The position numbers were made by a program, and so were the translations under genes. Shown here one piece after another: positions 23,221-34,089 of a DNA stretch of 64,000 bases. The notes below the pieces were generated by a model. That model ran no database searches. It saw nothing but the letters and a program-made list of their open reading frames with translations, and was not told the DNA's origin. Positions within the stretch are counted from its first letter, which is position 1. Each line of letters opens with the position of its first letter. The DNA is from Botryosphaeria dothidea (taxonomy: Eukaryota; Ascomycota; Dothideomycetes; Botryosphaeriales; Botryosphaeriaceae), in assembly GCA_011503125.2 (NCBI GenBank), contig WWBZ02000033.1:62001-126000 (forward strand), written 5' to 3'.

Positions 23221-23590
23221 TGATGGTTTGTAGTTGTGAGTATATTGAATTGATCCGCTTGCAGATTAGTTTTCCTGATCCAATCTGCTTGTAAGTCTCC
23301 TTGTGAAGATGTTTGATCCTGTAGACAGTGATGTTGACGGAATCAGTGGATGTGAGTGTGTATAAAGGGTTTGAGGAGTTGGAACAAAGACGTGGTAAGA
23401 CATTAATTTGTATTACCTTAAAAACATGAGTGAGATGGTCCGTGAGCCATTATCACCGCGTGTTTTCCGTGTGTTACTCTCGAGTATAGTTATAAGAAGA
23501 CTCGTGAATTATAGACCATATGAAGTCTATTGTCAACCACTACGCCCATGATTGTCCATTCACTGTTTCGTTAGGCACTACATTGATCCC
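23221..23590 (-). promoter_or_regulatory. Gene 1 leader and probable core promoter
   Basis: On the minus strand a CTTTATACACAC element at about 23368-23357 lies about 140 bp before the start codon and could be a TATA box. The leader holds a 7-bp stem (GCAGATT at 23261-23267, AATCTGC at 23282-23288), 41-68 nt before the start. Promoter function is inferred from position only. Confidence 0.35.
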
Positions 23591-24008
23591 TGTCACGACC
23601 TAAACCAACCTACCCTAACTGGATCTGGCCTAGCCCGTTCGACTAAACACTTTTGACCAGCAACTCTTTACAAGTTGTTGAACAATGAGGAATTAAAGTT
23701 CACTGCTCCTCATTAAATGATGCTAAAGCTACTAATTTTATACACGATGGTGAGGGACCCTGGTAATATCTCTTAATAGTAGTGTTACGCCCAATGGTAT
23801 GAAAAGCGTAGCAGGAAAGCAAATGCTAATACGTGTAGAGGGAAATCAAATCAATACGGCAGATAATGATAGCAAATGGTGATGATGGTTAACACAAGTA
23901 ATTTTTTCTTTCTCGCTCCTTCTCTTCTTCTCTTCTTCTTTTCTTCTTTAGCTTAGAATCTTCGTCAATTGATGCCCACTTGAACTCGATTCGTGCTGGC
24001 CCGTGACA
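23591..24008 (+). mobile_element. Probable solo LTR (418 bp), not RIP-mutated
   Basis: Begins TGTCACGACC and ends CCCGTGACA, so the ends form a TGTCACG/CGTGACA inverted repeat as in many fungal gypsy LTRs. Flanks are ATCCC and ATTCC, a 5-bp target duplication with one mismatch. A pyrimidine tract is near 23905-23950. CA and TG are normal, unlike the other LTRs here. No internal region adjoins it. Orientation is arbitrary. It sits 371 bp upstream of the gene 1 start. Confidence 0.55.
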
Positions 24009-24128
24009 ATTCCTTCCTTGGCCTCCCCTTCACCAAGGTATTCTGCTTTCCCTCGGATCTGACATTTCCTCAGTTATGCTTCAATCCAGTGAATATAAAG
24101 ACGTTCATTCAACGGGTCTTAGAGAGCC

Positions 24129-24500
24129 TGTTATAAACGTGGCTTACGTGGACCCCTTGCCCCCCTTTTACCTTCGTTGATTTAAACCCGAGACCTAGAC
24201 TTACCTGCTTACAAATTAGGAAGCTAGTATTTTAGTTAGTTCTTTATATATATAAACCTCGCCCCTCTGCTTTGTAGTTAGTTCTTTAGTCTAGCAATGA
24301 GTATTTCTCGCGTATAACTTGGTACGCCTTAACTGGACCTTGCCTACCTCCCTCGTTATACGTCCCTCATCACTCGCCTCTTAGCATTCGCCCCTCATCT
24401 CTCGCCCCCTCTCGCCTCTTGTGCTTCGGTATCTGCTTTACCTCTACTGCCTTTACCGGCTTCGTTACCTTGTCTCTCCCCCCAAGGTCCGTTCATTACA
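24129..24500 (+). mobile_element. Gypsy 5' LTR (372 bp), least mutated copy
   Basis: Starts TGTTATAAACGTGGCTTAC and ends GTTCATTACA, so it keeps the canonical TG...CA. It defines the family ends used for the other LTRs. It is followed directly by retrotransposon internal sequence (24501-25044). It has fewer heptamer repeats than the 387- and 399-bp copies, which explains its length. Confidence 0.85.
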
Positions 24501-25044
24501 GGAAGTTAGAATTAGACCCGCGGAAGGCAGCCGAACTCGAAGATATACGGAGCCGGGGTTACGTAATTATACGGGATTAGTCAGACCTACCTGCTTAGTC
24601 GCTAAGAGTAACTAAGTATTCTCTTACGACTCTAAGAATACTACGACTCTAGCCAACGGCTAGATATATATACGAACCTCGAATCTATTATTTAGACCTA
24701 GTATATCGGCGGATAAACTGTCGGTGCGTCGAGGGACGTAATAAACTAACTATCGCGCTCTCTATACCGGTAGACCGACGAGATAGCGTAGGGCTCGCGC
24801 GACCTCCGTATCTTACCTACCTAGCGACTCCACCCTAGACGACGTAATTAGCTTACTTAAGGTTATTATTACTTAGAACGACCGGCTTGCCGAGCGTAAC
24901 GAAGAACTTTTAAAGTAGGTGTCTAGGAACGAAGACGAGATTAAGCGTCTACGTAGCGTGCTCGAGACGTCCGAGGAAACGTAGACTAAGATAGAAGAGC
25001 GTATAGGAGAGACAGAGAAGTAGTGTAAGGTAGTAAAGCCGAAA
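24501..25044 (+). pseudogene. Gypsy leader and N-terminal gag fragment, truncated
   Basis: Starts immediately after the LTR. From about 24890 one plus-strand frame reads as a charged coiled-coil (RLAERNEELLK, then RNEDEIKRLRSVLE), interrupted by TAG codons where Trp or Gln would stand. This is typical of a gypsy gag N-terminus. It ends abruptly at 25044 where unmutated DNA begins. RIP is light here, with some CA/TG left. Confidence 0.6.
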
Positions 25045-25283
25045 TGATGGTATTGCTTTCAACCGAAAATCTATGTACAAGGAGAAAAGGAAAGAGAGTT
25101 TAAAAGAGAGGGTGAAGGGTAGATATACCCAACCGCCTAGCGCTGGGCCCGTGCCCTAGTGCCTAACCGAGTTGTCCTTGGTGCAGCTGGGGGCTTTAGT
25201 TGCTGCTGGGCATCTGCCCAGCTGTCTGAGGTGGTAGCGCCTGAGGGGCCTAACACGGTCCATCGGATAGTGGCGTAGTAACA
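25045..25283 (-). mobile_element. Candidate solo LTR (239 bp) at the edge of island 2
   Basis: On the minus strand it starts TGTTACTACGCC at 25283 and ends AATACCATCA at 25045, with a pyrimidine-rich stretch and TTTAAAC near the 3' side, as in copia-type LTRs. It lies exactly where the gag fragment stops. There is no matching target duplication (CGAAA and CGTAC), so this could instead be ordinary intergenic DNA. Confidence 0.35.
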
Positions 25284-25640
25284 CGTACGGTACACTGGAT
25301 CTTTGTGCTAATTGGAATTGGAAATTCGATCTGCCTGCGTTCTCGTTTGCCGTGTAGATCCGCCTTTTAGCCTAGTATAAGAATGGCGGCGTGGCAACGC
25401 CGCGGAGAAGGCAATGCCTGCTCCCTTGCGTACTTGCTTCGCCGCTCTACTGGCTAAAGGGATGATGGCGGGCAAGTGGGTGTTAGTACTAAGCTTGCGG
25501 ATATGTTTAGGGCACCAGCCAGCGAGTGCCTTTATCCCGCTTGTCTGCTGCGTCTGCCTCCACCTCATCCCACCGGCCCCTACACACGCAATCACTCTTG
25601 TTTCCTAACAATACACGTACAGCCAGCCTCCTTTCCCGTC
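25284..25640 (+). promoter_or_regulatory. Upstream region of gene 2
   Basis: Unmutated, mixed composition. The gene 2 frame stays open upstream to an ATG at 25476, but that extension has no counterpart in gene 1. A CCTTTATCCC stretch near 25530 reads CCTTTATACC in the right arm and might be a TATA-like element. Confidence 0.3.
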
Positions 25641-26918
25641 ATGCGTCCCTATAAGCCGCTCGCAAACATTACGGACAATCAGAACAAAGCACGACCGGCA
25701 TTCTATAAACTGCGCCGTGCACCAACGCAGGAGGGAAGCATTATTGGACCTATCTCGGCCTCCCGCGGCAGTTTTGAGACGGATCCTCAGAAGACACATC
25801 TACTTTGGTTGCTTGTCCGCACGACACACCCAGTGCGGACCATGTCGAAAGAGGTTGCCAGCACCAGCGGACGTCGGAGCGCTCCCACAACCTCCACGGC
25901 GCTGCGCGATATGCAGCAGCCCGGGCAGCCGGGATTCGAGACGGTGGTCCTGGCGCCGCGCGGCATCGACATCAGCACCGCCACGCTCTCGTGCCACAAC
26001 GCCTTCCAGCACTTCAACACCACGCCGCCCGACGCCTCCGCACCCCGCACCACGCACTACCAGGCGGTCGCGGGCCTGCGCAACATCCCCGACACTATGT
26101 GGCTCGCCGCCGGCGACCCGAATACGGCAAAGCGCATCGTCGCCAACTACGCCCTCCTCCACCGCGACAAGTACCCGCCGGAGGAATGGGCCGCAACGGC
26201 GCAGGAGCAGCTGCTCAAGACCGCCGGGCTACAACCCCGCACGGCAGAGCAGGCGGCCATGGCGCCTATGCGGCTCCTGGGCCAGAGCTTCCAGCCGGAC
26301 CGCGACGGCGAGCCCTCAGCGCTACAGCAGCCCGTCGGCGGCGCCGCCTCGACCCGTAGCAGCAGTGGCACCAGGGAGCCGGCGGCGCGACCCGCCAGCC
26401 TCCTTAAAGCCGATCTCACGCTATCCGTCTCGTATCACCTCGCGGCCGGCCGCCTCGGCGCCGCTAGCGGCCTCAGCGCCTCCCAGCTCGCCAACTACGC
26501 CCCGCTCCGCCACCGCCGCGCCTGCTTCCCCTACCTCGTGGCTCACATCACCGGCTGCGACTCGGTGACCTCGCTCCAGCGCAGCCGCCACCTGCTCGCC
26601 GCGGCGGGCGCGGTGGAACTGTTCGGCCGCAGCCCCACAGCCGCGACGCTGTACGGCCTGGTCCTCGGCGGCGTGCGCTTCGAGATCTGGGAGCTCGCGC
26701 CCAAGTGCGTTGACGAGTGGAGGGGCAGCAGCAGCCGCAAGGTCGCCAACGGCGTGCTGGATGAGGAGGAGGACGTTGGCGCGCTGATGGACTGGCTCAA
26801 CGAGATTCACCGCTGGGGGAACACGGTGCACGCGAATGCATGCGCCCAGGCAATTAGAGTCTTGTGCTGCTCTGAGGACCGGAGCCGGCGCGTGGAGGGA
26901 GGCGGTCGGGCGGAGTAG
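25641..26918 (+). CDS. Gene 2: diverged nuclease-like paralog with lost E-x-K, 425 aa (left copy)
   Basis: Single exon, strikingly GC-rich. I choose the ATG at 25641 because it places SFETDPQKTHLLW at residues 44-56, matching gene 1 (51-63); an in-frame ATG at 25476 would give 480 aa. Collinear blocks with gene 1 are FQHFNTTPPD (122-131), NYALLHRDKYPPEEW (169-183), LLGQSFQP (212-219) and WLNEIHRWGNTVH (385-397). At the nuclease core an Asp remains (258, KADLTLSV), but the gene 1 ELK aligns with HIT (302-304 in YLVAHITG), and the Gln-bearing helix has no Gln at that place. It therefore looks catalytically dead. Divergent from gene 1, about 2.4 kb apart. Function unknown. Frame integrity and lack of RIP suggest it is or was recently functional. 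Confidence 0.8.
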   Translation: MRPYKPLANITDNQNKARPAFYKLRRAPTQEGSIIGPISASRGSFETDPQKTHLLWLLVRTTHPVRTMSKEVASTSGRRSAPTTSTALRDMQQPGQPGFETVVLAPRGIDISTATLSCHNAFQHFNTTPPDASAPRTTHYQAVAGLRNIPDTMWLAAGDPNTAKRIVANYALLHRDKYPPEEWAATAQEQLLKTAGLQPRTAEQAAMAPMRLLGQSFQPDRDGEPSALQQPVGGAASTRSSSGTREPAARPASLLKADLTLSVSYHLAAGRLGAASGLSASQLANYAPLRHRRACFPYLVAHITGCDSVTSLQRSRHLLAAAGAVELFGRSPTAATLYGLVLGGVRFEIWELAPKCVDEWRGSSSRKVANGVLDEEEDVGALMDWLNEIHRWGNTVHANACAQAIRVLCCSEDRSRRVEGGGRAE

Positions 26919-27270
26919 TTGGGCGGTTTGTTGTGGTTTTCGGCGGGGTGGCGTTTCAAAGGAAGGGGGGAGAGCGAGCGCGTTGGCTGTTGGATGAAAT
27001 ATGCAAGGGGGAAACTAAGGCCGATAGATGTAATCACGCAAAACAGCCGGGAAAACACTACTAGTAGCATAATAAAATTCGAAAGGAGCTTATTCCGTAT
27101 GCTATAACCCAGTTAATCTTTAACTAGAGTATTACTAAAAGATAATTAGTAGTATTAAATAACTTCTACTTCTTTCTTAAAACTAAAACGTAGCTTATAA
27201 TAAGCTTATATCTAAGTTAATTTTATAAAGACTTTAGTACTAAAAGAAAGCTATTAAACTATAGATAAAT
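26919..27270. other. 3' flank of gene 2, then AT-rich RIP-mutated DNA
   Basis: To about 27110 it is unmutated and holds AATAAAA at about 27069, a possible polyadenylation signal. After that CA/TG vanish and nothing coding is visible. Confidence 0.4.
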
Positions 27271-28091
27271 ATTAAAAAAAAATAACTACGCTAAAAAATC
27301 GACTCTAAGCTACGGCGCCGGGAGAGAGTTCTAAGAACTCTTCTAGGTCTAGCGAGACTTAAAATATTACTTAGAGTAGCTATAGCCGCGTTATAGTTAA
27401 TATAGAGGCCGTAGAAAAGAATAAATAGCCTTCTTTAGTAACTACCTCTATCTAACTATAGCGTACTTTTAATAAACCGTAGAATATCTAGTATAGCGTA
27501 GAATACGTTAAAAAAGCCTTAAAAATAGTAGATATCCTTCTCTAAGCTCTATAAATATCCGCTAGCCTTTCTTTAATTCTCTCTAGCTAGATAAAAAATT
27601 TTCTCGATATTACTAAGATAATCTTCTAGAATTATATTACTATTTACTAGAAGATAACTACTAAAAAGCTAGGCCTTAAAAATATTCTTAAAGAGGTCTA
27701 ATAAATCTAAAAAATAGTTAACCGTATCTAGGCTATCTTTATATCTATATCTAATACTCGTAGTTAGATATAAATTATAGTCTAAGTAGCTCTAAAGCCT
27801 TCTACCCTCCTAGCTACTACTAAACTTATTCTCTATCTTTTAAAAATAGTAAATAGATAAGAAGTAGCTAAGCTTTCTAATAAGATAATTATTAAAAAGA
27901 TTTAGATAAGAAAAAGCTAGATATATAAAAAAGTACTAGCCGTTAAGAAGCTCTTTAGTAGAGATATTAGAATCTTTATACTAAATAAAGTAACTTAAAT
28001 AGCTCTTCTCTAGAACTAGAAATAGACTATAGAACTAGAAAAAGAAGTTAGGTCTAACTAGTAGCTATATTTAGTACTAGTATATAACGTT
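27271..28091 (+). mobile_element. LINE B, 5' part
   Basis: Begins with the family 5' end (TAACTACGC, then GCTACGGCGCCGG near 27311) and runs into ORF1. It is interrupted at 28091 by the SINE, whose target duplication TATATAACGTT occupies 28081-28091. It resumes at 28709. Heavily RIP-mutated. The start is placed to within about 15 bp. Confidence 0.75.
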
Positions 28092-28708
28092 CGGCGGGGT
28101 AGTATACTAGTAGAGTATACTTCTACGGTAACCTAGCCTTTCTAGAGTAGTATAGGTTCTAAGTTCGAATCTTAGACCGCTTACCTACTCGTAGTATATA
28201 CGTCCTATATTAAAAGTATACGTACCCGCGTTTTTTCTAGCGGTAATAAGGGGGAAAATCTATAGATAGTTAGGGTAGGCTATAAGTAGTATATACGTCC
28301 TACTATAAAAGTATACGTACCCGCGTTCTCTCTAGCGGTAATAAGAGGGAGAAGAGCTAGCTAGGCGCTTCTAAAAATAAATTTTAAGAGCGCTTTACTA
28401 GCGCTTATAAATAGATAAGCCGAGACTTCTTACGGCTTAGTCTTAAGATTTATAGTTATCTCTCTCTATAGTTCTTCTCCCTCTTAGCTACTCTTTTTAC
28501 TTTAAATACCGCTACCGGTATATAGAAAAAACTATACTAAATAGAGTATCTATAGATACTACTATTATAGATAGGAAAGGTTTTTACCCGGGCTATTCTA
28601 AGAAAGTAGCTACGGTTTCTTCTTCTATATACTCTTATAGATAGCTATAGCTATATAGACTCTTCGGGGAGCTAAATTAGCTTAATTAAATTTATCTATC
28701 TATCTATC
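28092..28708 (+). mobile_element. tRNA-headed SINE (617 bp) sharing its 3' tail with the LINE family
   Basis: The first about 87 nt look like a tRNA: GCGG start pairing with CCGC, an A-box-like TAGTATACTAG, and a perfect T-arm near 28160-28176 (stem CTAAG/CTTAG around loop TTCGAAT, which fits the B box). A body of about 500 bp follows. It ends AAATTTATCTATCTATCT, the same 3' end as LINEs A, C and D. A target duplication TATATAACGTT flanks it (28081-28091, 28709-28719). A tRNA-derived SINE moved by a LINE with the same tail fits all of this. A 95-bp internal segment is tandemly repeated (GTAGTATATACGTCC at 28191 and 28286). Confidence 0.7.
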
Positions 28709-28946
28709 TATATAACGTTTTCCGAGAAGAATTTAATACTATAGACCTCTAAGCTATCTAAACTATCTAAAAGTAGAATTTATCTCTATATTTAGAATTA
28801 CGTATTAGTAAGCTAGTCTAGCTAAAGAAGAAGCTTCTAGAGAAGAAAACTTACTTAGCTATTATTCTTAGTACTATAAACTTCGAAACTACTAACTAGA
28901 TTATTAATAAGAGACTTATTATTAACTTTACTATATATATAGCGTA
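28709..28946 (+). mobile_element. LINE B, middle fragment of ORF1
   Basis: Continues LINE B after the SINE. Its end, 28932-28946 (TATATATATAGCGTA), is duplicated at 34090-34104 across LINE C. Confidence 0.75.
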
Positions 28947-31900
28947 TACTAGAATATAACTACGCTAAAAAATTAATTCTAAGCTACGGCGCCGGAAGAG
29001 GGCTCTAAAGACTTTTCTAGGTTTAGCGAGACTTAAAATACTACTTAGAGTAGCTATAGCCGCGTTATAGTTAATATAGAAGTCGTAAAAAGAAGCGAAT
29101 AGTCTTCTTTAGTAACTATCTCTATCTAATTATAGCGTATCTCTAATAAACTATAGAATACTTAGTATAGCGTAGAATACGTTAAAAAAGTCTTAAAAAT
29201 AGTAGATACTCTCTTCTAAGCTCTATAAGTATCCGCTAGCCTCTCTTTAATTCTCTCTAGCTAGATAAAAAATTTTCTCGATATTACTAAGATAATCTTC
29301 TAGAATTATATTATTATCTACTAAAAGACGACTACTAAGAAGCTAGGTCTTAAAGATATCTTTAAAAAGATTTAGTAGATCTAGAAGATAGTTAGCTAAC
29401 TTTAGACTACTTCTACGCCCGTAGTATCTAGCTAGACTAATATTATAGCCCGAGTAGTTCTAAAGCCCTCTACCTCCTTAACTACTACTAAGCTTACTCT
29501 ATACTTTTTAGATAAAACTAATAAATAAGAGGTTACTAACCTTACTAACGAGGCTATTATTAAAAAGATCTAAATAGAGAAAAGTCTAGCTTATAAAAAA
29601 GTACTAGCGGCTAAAAAGCTCTCTAGTAGAAACGTTAAGCTCTTTATATCTAATACTTAGACTAGAGTAGCTCTTCTTTAGAATTAGAAATAGACTATAG
29701 AACTAGATAGAAAAGTCTATTCTAACTAATAGCTCTACTTAGTACTAGTTTATAACGTTCTTCTTAAAGATATTAATACTAAGAACTTCTAGGCCGCCTA
29801 AACTCTTTAGAATTAGAATCTATCTTTATATCTAGAACTACGTATTAGTAAGCTAGTCTAGCTAAAAAAAAAGCTTTTAGAGAGAAAGACGTACTTAGCT
29901 ATTATTCTTAGTACTATAAACCCCGAGGTAGCTAACTAGATTATTACTAAAGAACTTATTAGTAACTATACTCTCTATATAATAGAGTACTATAGTATAA
30001 TCTTTATAGTAATCTAGTACTTTAAGTACTAGAATTATAGCTATATCTCTATCTACTATAGAAGAGAGAATAGATACGACTAGTACGCTAAGATATATAA
30101 TATCTACGAGTACCCTAAAGAGAAGACGTAATATATAAACTATAACTAAGAGTATACGGCTTAGAGTAACTTCTATCTAACGCGTAGAGCCCGTTAGACT
30201 AAGGCTACTAAGGCTCGCCTAGCGGTATTAGAGAGATATAGAGAAGGTACCCCTACGGCTAAGATATAGCCCTAAACTAACTAGTTAATAGTTAGGCTAA
30301 GAAAGAAGTCTAGAAAAGAGAAGCCGACTAAAAGAGAGCTAGATAGGCTAAGAAACCTAAGCCGCCCTCCGCCTTCTAACTAGATACGGTTTACCGAACT
30401 TAATAGCTTCTAGTATATCTCGGGGAAAGAGCCTACGAGAACTTCTATCTTCTCGTAGTCTATACTAATAACCCTCTCGTAGTCTAACTTAGAAATAAAA
30501 GAAAGTTAATATTAGATATAGGCTCTCTTTCTATTATATAGTATAACGTCTATAAGAGTAAGAATAGGATAATACTTCCGTTCTTTAAGAAGATTAATCT
30601 AAGAATCTACTATATTCTAGCTATCTAGAAACCCTAGAGAAATCTAAGAGTTAAAATAATAGTAAAATACTCTATCTACTATATAGTTTTCCCTTAGAAG
30701 AGAGTAGTAAGAACCTACTTCTTTATAAGTAAGGCTATTATTCTTAACTTCTAATAAGTAATAGCCTACTTACTAAATTTTATTATACTATCTATTACTA
30801 CTAAGATACGTATAATCTATATTTATAACTACTATAATCTTCTACTAGCCTTCTATACTAGTACGGCTCTAGAAACTTTATCTCTTCTTCTAGAAGCTCT
30901 TAGAAAACTAAAAGAGTATATTCTTCTAGAAGACTTTAATCTTTACTATTCTATTTAAAAGAGTATAACCGCTTTAAGATACTATACTCTTATAGATAAT
31001 CTTATCGAAATAGCTATTATAGCTAATCTTAATCTAGCTCTTCTAAGAGATACTATTACGAGAAGAGAGAGTAGTAGCGAGAGTACTCTAAACCTTATCT
31101 TTACTATATAGTAGCTAGAAAAGAGAATTCTTAGTTACGGAGTTAGTTAGAAGCTTAAATTATCCTCTAACTACCTACCTATTCTTACTATACTCGATTT
31201 TTCTCTTACTCTTATAGAACTACGCCTTCTAAGATTCTAGTAGAAAAAAGTAGACTAGAAGAGAACTAATAATATATTCTAATTAAAGCTTAAATATCTT
31301 AAAGTAGTCTCTCTTAATACTAAAGTAGATTTAAATTACTTTATTATACTACTCTAGGAGGCTATCTAAAGAATAATCTAGAAGACTATTCTAGTAGCGA
31401 GACCCTCGCTCTAGACCTCTATATAATAGATAAAAGAGTATTCGGATCTAGTATACTAGGCTAGAGTAGCTAGAAGAAAGTAGATAGCTATAGAGAGAGA
31501 GAAGGACTAGATAGTTTACTAAACTATTACTAATAGTAAGAAGAGATAGATTAGAAGAAATAGAATAAAAATATAGCGTAGAATAGTAGCTAAAATTATC
31601 TTAGACCTATCTATACTTTAGAAGCTCTTAAAGTAGGTAAGAATAAAAGTATAAGAACTACTAGCTCTATTCTAGTTCCTATCTCTCTAGAAAGTAAATA
31701 GATAATTATATTATAATAATCTAGCTAAGATAGAAATTCTTAGTAACTAGTTCTTTTCTTCTTCTAGAGCTACCGACCTCTTAGACCTAGATAGATATAT
31801 ATACCTAAAGCTAGTAGAGATTCTCTAAGGCGTTACCAAAGAGTAGGTCCTCTATACTATTAAGAAGCTTTCTCTAGATAAAATATTAGGCCTAGATAAG

Positions 31901-34089
31901 ATTATTAATAAATTTCTAAAGTAGTACGCTTAGATACTAAGCGGACTACTTACTAGGCTCTTCTAAGAATATCTTATACTTAGATACTACTCTAAATAGT
32001 TTAAAAGCTCTATTATCGTAGTTATAAGGAAACTATAGAGGAATAACTATACTAAAGCTAAGTTATTTAGACTAATTACTTTACTTAATACGCTAGGAAA
32101 GCTACTTAAGAGAATTATAGTAAATTAGATCTTCTAAGCGACTAAAGCCTATAAACTACTTCCCGATATATAGATAAAAGCTAGAAAAAATAGATTAGTA
32201 GTAGTAGCTCTTAACTTATTTACGGAATAGATCTATACTATTTAGGTATAAGATCCTAGGCTAGTAGCCTTAGTTCTTAGCCTAGATATCTTAGAGATAT
32301 ATAATTATATATTCTATAAGAGACTCCTCTATAATATAAGAATAGCGAGGCTTCCCGAATAGATAGAAAGATTTACGTACTCCTTTCTATAGAACCGAAC
32401 TACTTAGCTATCTTTTAGAGACTTTACTAGCTCGCTAATCTAGATCTTAACTAGAATTCCCTAGAAATTCTTTCTATTTCTAATTCTCTACCTATTCTTT
32501 ATCTCTAATTTACTTATATAGTTATATAGAAGTAATATCTTCCTTCTTAGATTTATAAATAATACTAATATTCTAGTCTTTAGTAGATCTATAGAATAAA
32601 ACTATAGGATACTAGAGGAAGTATACTAAGTTTACGAGTACTAGGTAGTTATCTACGGGTTAGCGTTCTCGCTAGATAAATACTATTTTATTTACTTTAT
32701 AAGAAAGCCGAGGAGATTTAATATAGTAGTAGATATCCGTATCTCTAGATTTACTAGATACCTAGAGCCTACGATAAAGATTCTAAAAATCTACGTAGAT
32801 AATAAGCTTAGATAGAGACTCTATATTAGAAAAATAGAAGCTAAGATAATTAAATAGTATATATCTCTCTTCTAACTTATAGTATCTATCTAGAGAGCCT
32901 TATTTATTAAAGCCCGCTATATCTATACGGCCGTAGTAAGACTAGCTCTTACTTATAGCTATAGAGTATAGTATATCTCGGAGAAGATTCTAGAGTAGAG
33001 AAAAATAGCTATCTAGCTACTATAGAAGATCTAAAACTAGTATCTACGTACTATCTTAGAAGCGTATAAGTTAACTAGTATATAAATCTTAGAGTATAAG
33101 ACGGAGATTCTTCTACTCTTATTATATCTAAATAAACTAGTACTAGTTTAAACTATTAGAGCTAGAGATAGTCTAGTTATAGTAGTAGTAGAGAAAACTT
33201 ACTAAAGTATTAAATAGATAGCTAGAGCTATTCTAAGTACTAGAGATACCGCTAGCCTAGCTAGAAGATCTCTACTTAAGAAAAAGATAAACTTCCTCTT
33301 TTACTACTATTTCTCTATCTACTAAAGTCTTCTAGAGTAAATAAGACTACGTATAGTATATAGAAATAAGTAGAAGAAGAGATAGATAAAGTTTACTAGC
33401 TAAGAAAAGTAAGGTAAGCTAGTAGCCTAAAGTATATAGTAGAACCCGAAAATTAGATAAATCTATAGTAAACTATCTAAGCTATAGAGTATATTTACTA
33501 CTCTACTACGTATAGAGTATATTAAACTAAAGAACTTTCTTTCTAGGCGTAAGATACTAAAGTACCTTAGCTCTATCTATCTATATAGCTAGTATAGATA
33601 AATTCTAAAGTATATTCTTCTCTTCTACCTCGACTTCTAATAGAGTAGAATATAGATACTCTAAAAGATAGGAACTATAAACTACTATTTTCTTTCTTTA
33701 ACGAAGAAGGAGATTAAAGTAGCGATAGACTAGTTCTTACGCCTAGAGCTACTTAAGTAATTTAATCTAGTAAGAGAACTAATCTAGAAGAGTAATTAAA
33801 AAGAGAAACTAGAAGAACTACTAAGACTACTAAAACTACTAAAACTTAAATAACTACGAGAATAAGAACTAAAGAGATAAGTTTAGTAGATAAATATAGA
33901 GCTACTATAGTAGCCGCTACCGGTAAGAAGAAAAAATAGAACTAGTATAGAATAGTATATCTAGAAAGAGAGAAGAGGTTTTACTAGGTAAAAAGATTTT
34001 CTTTCTCGTATAAAATAATAATAGATAGCTAGCCCCGTATAGACCCGTAAAAAAGCTATATTAAGAAGAAATAAATTTATCTATTTATC
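28947..34089 (+). mobile_element. LINE C, copy 2 (5143 bp), RIP-killed
   Basis: Same insertion as 4190-9332, inverted and exactly as long. On the plus strand: ORF1 to about 30200 with CCHC knuckles near 30020-30170; AP-endonuclease from about 30500 (ILDIGSLSII near its start); RT about 31.8-32.8 kb, with its catalytic box reading F-I-N-N near 32563; then the (TCTA)n tail. A 15-bp target duplication flanks it. All frames are full of stops. Confidence 0.85.

Noticed and set aside
22277..23233. Antisense frames of 142 and 114 codons over gene 1
   Set aside because: GC-rich shadow frames of gene 1, which has collinear homology to gene 2 on the coding strand.
25717..26568. 283-codon frame over gene 2 (and antisense frames at 25787-26831; mirrors at 44442-45261)
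   Set aside because: Arg/Pro/Ser-rich out-of-frame readings of a GC-rich gene; only the frame from 25641 matches gene 1.
21802..26918. Known spore-killer gene family
   Set aside because: Only a nuclease-like core is visible; I see no kinase domain and no other hallmark of described killers, so naming one would be a guess.
28094..28181. Functional tRNA gene
   Set aside because: The acceptor stem is imperfect, RIP-type changes are present and it is the head of a repeated 617-bp element with a LINE-type tail.
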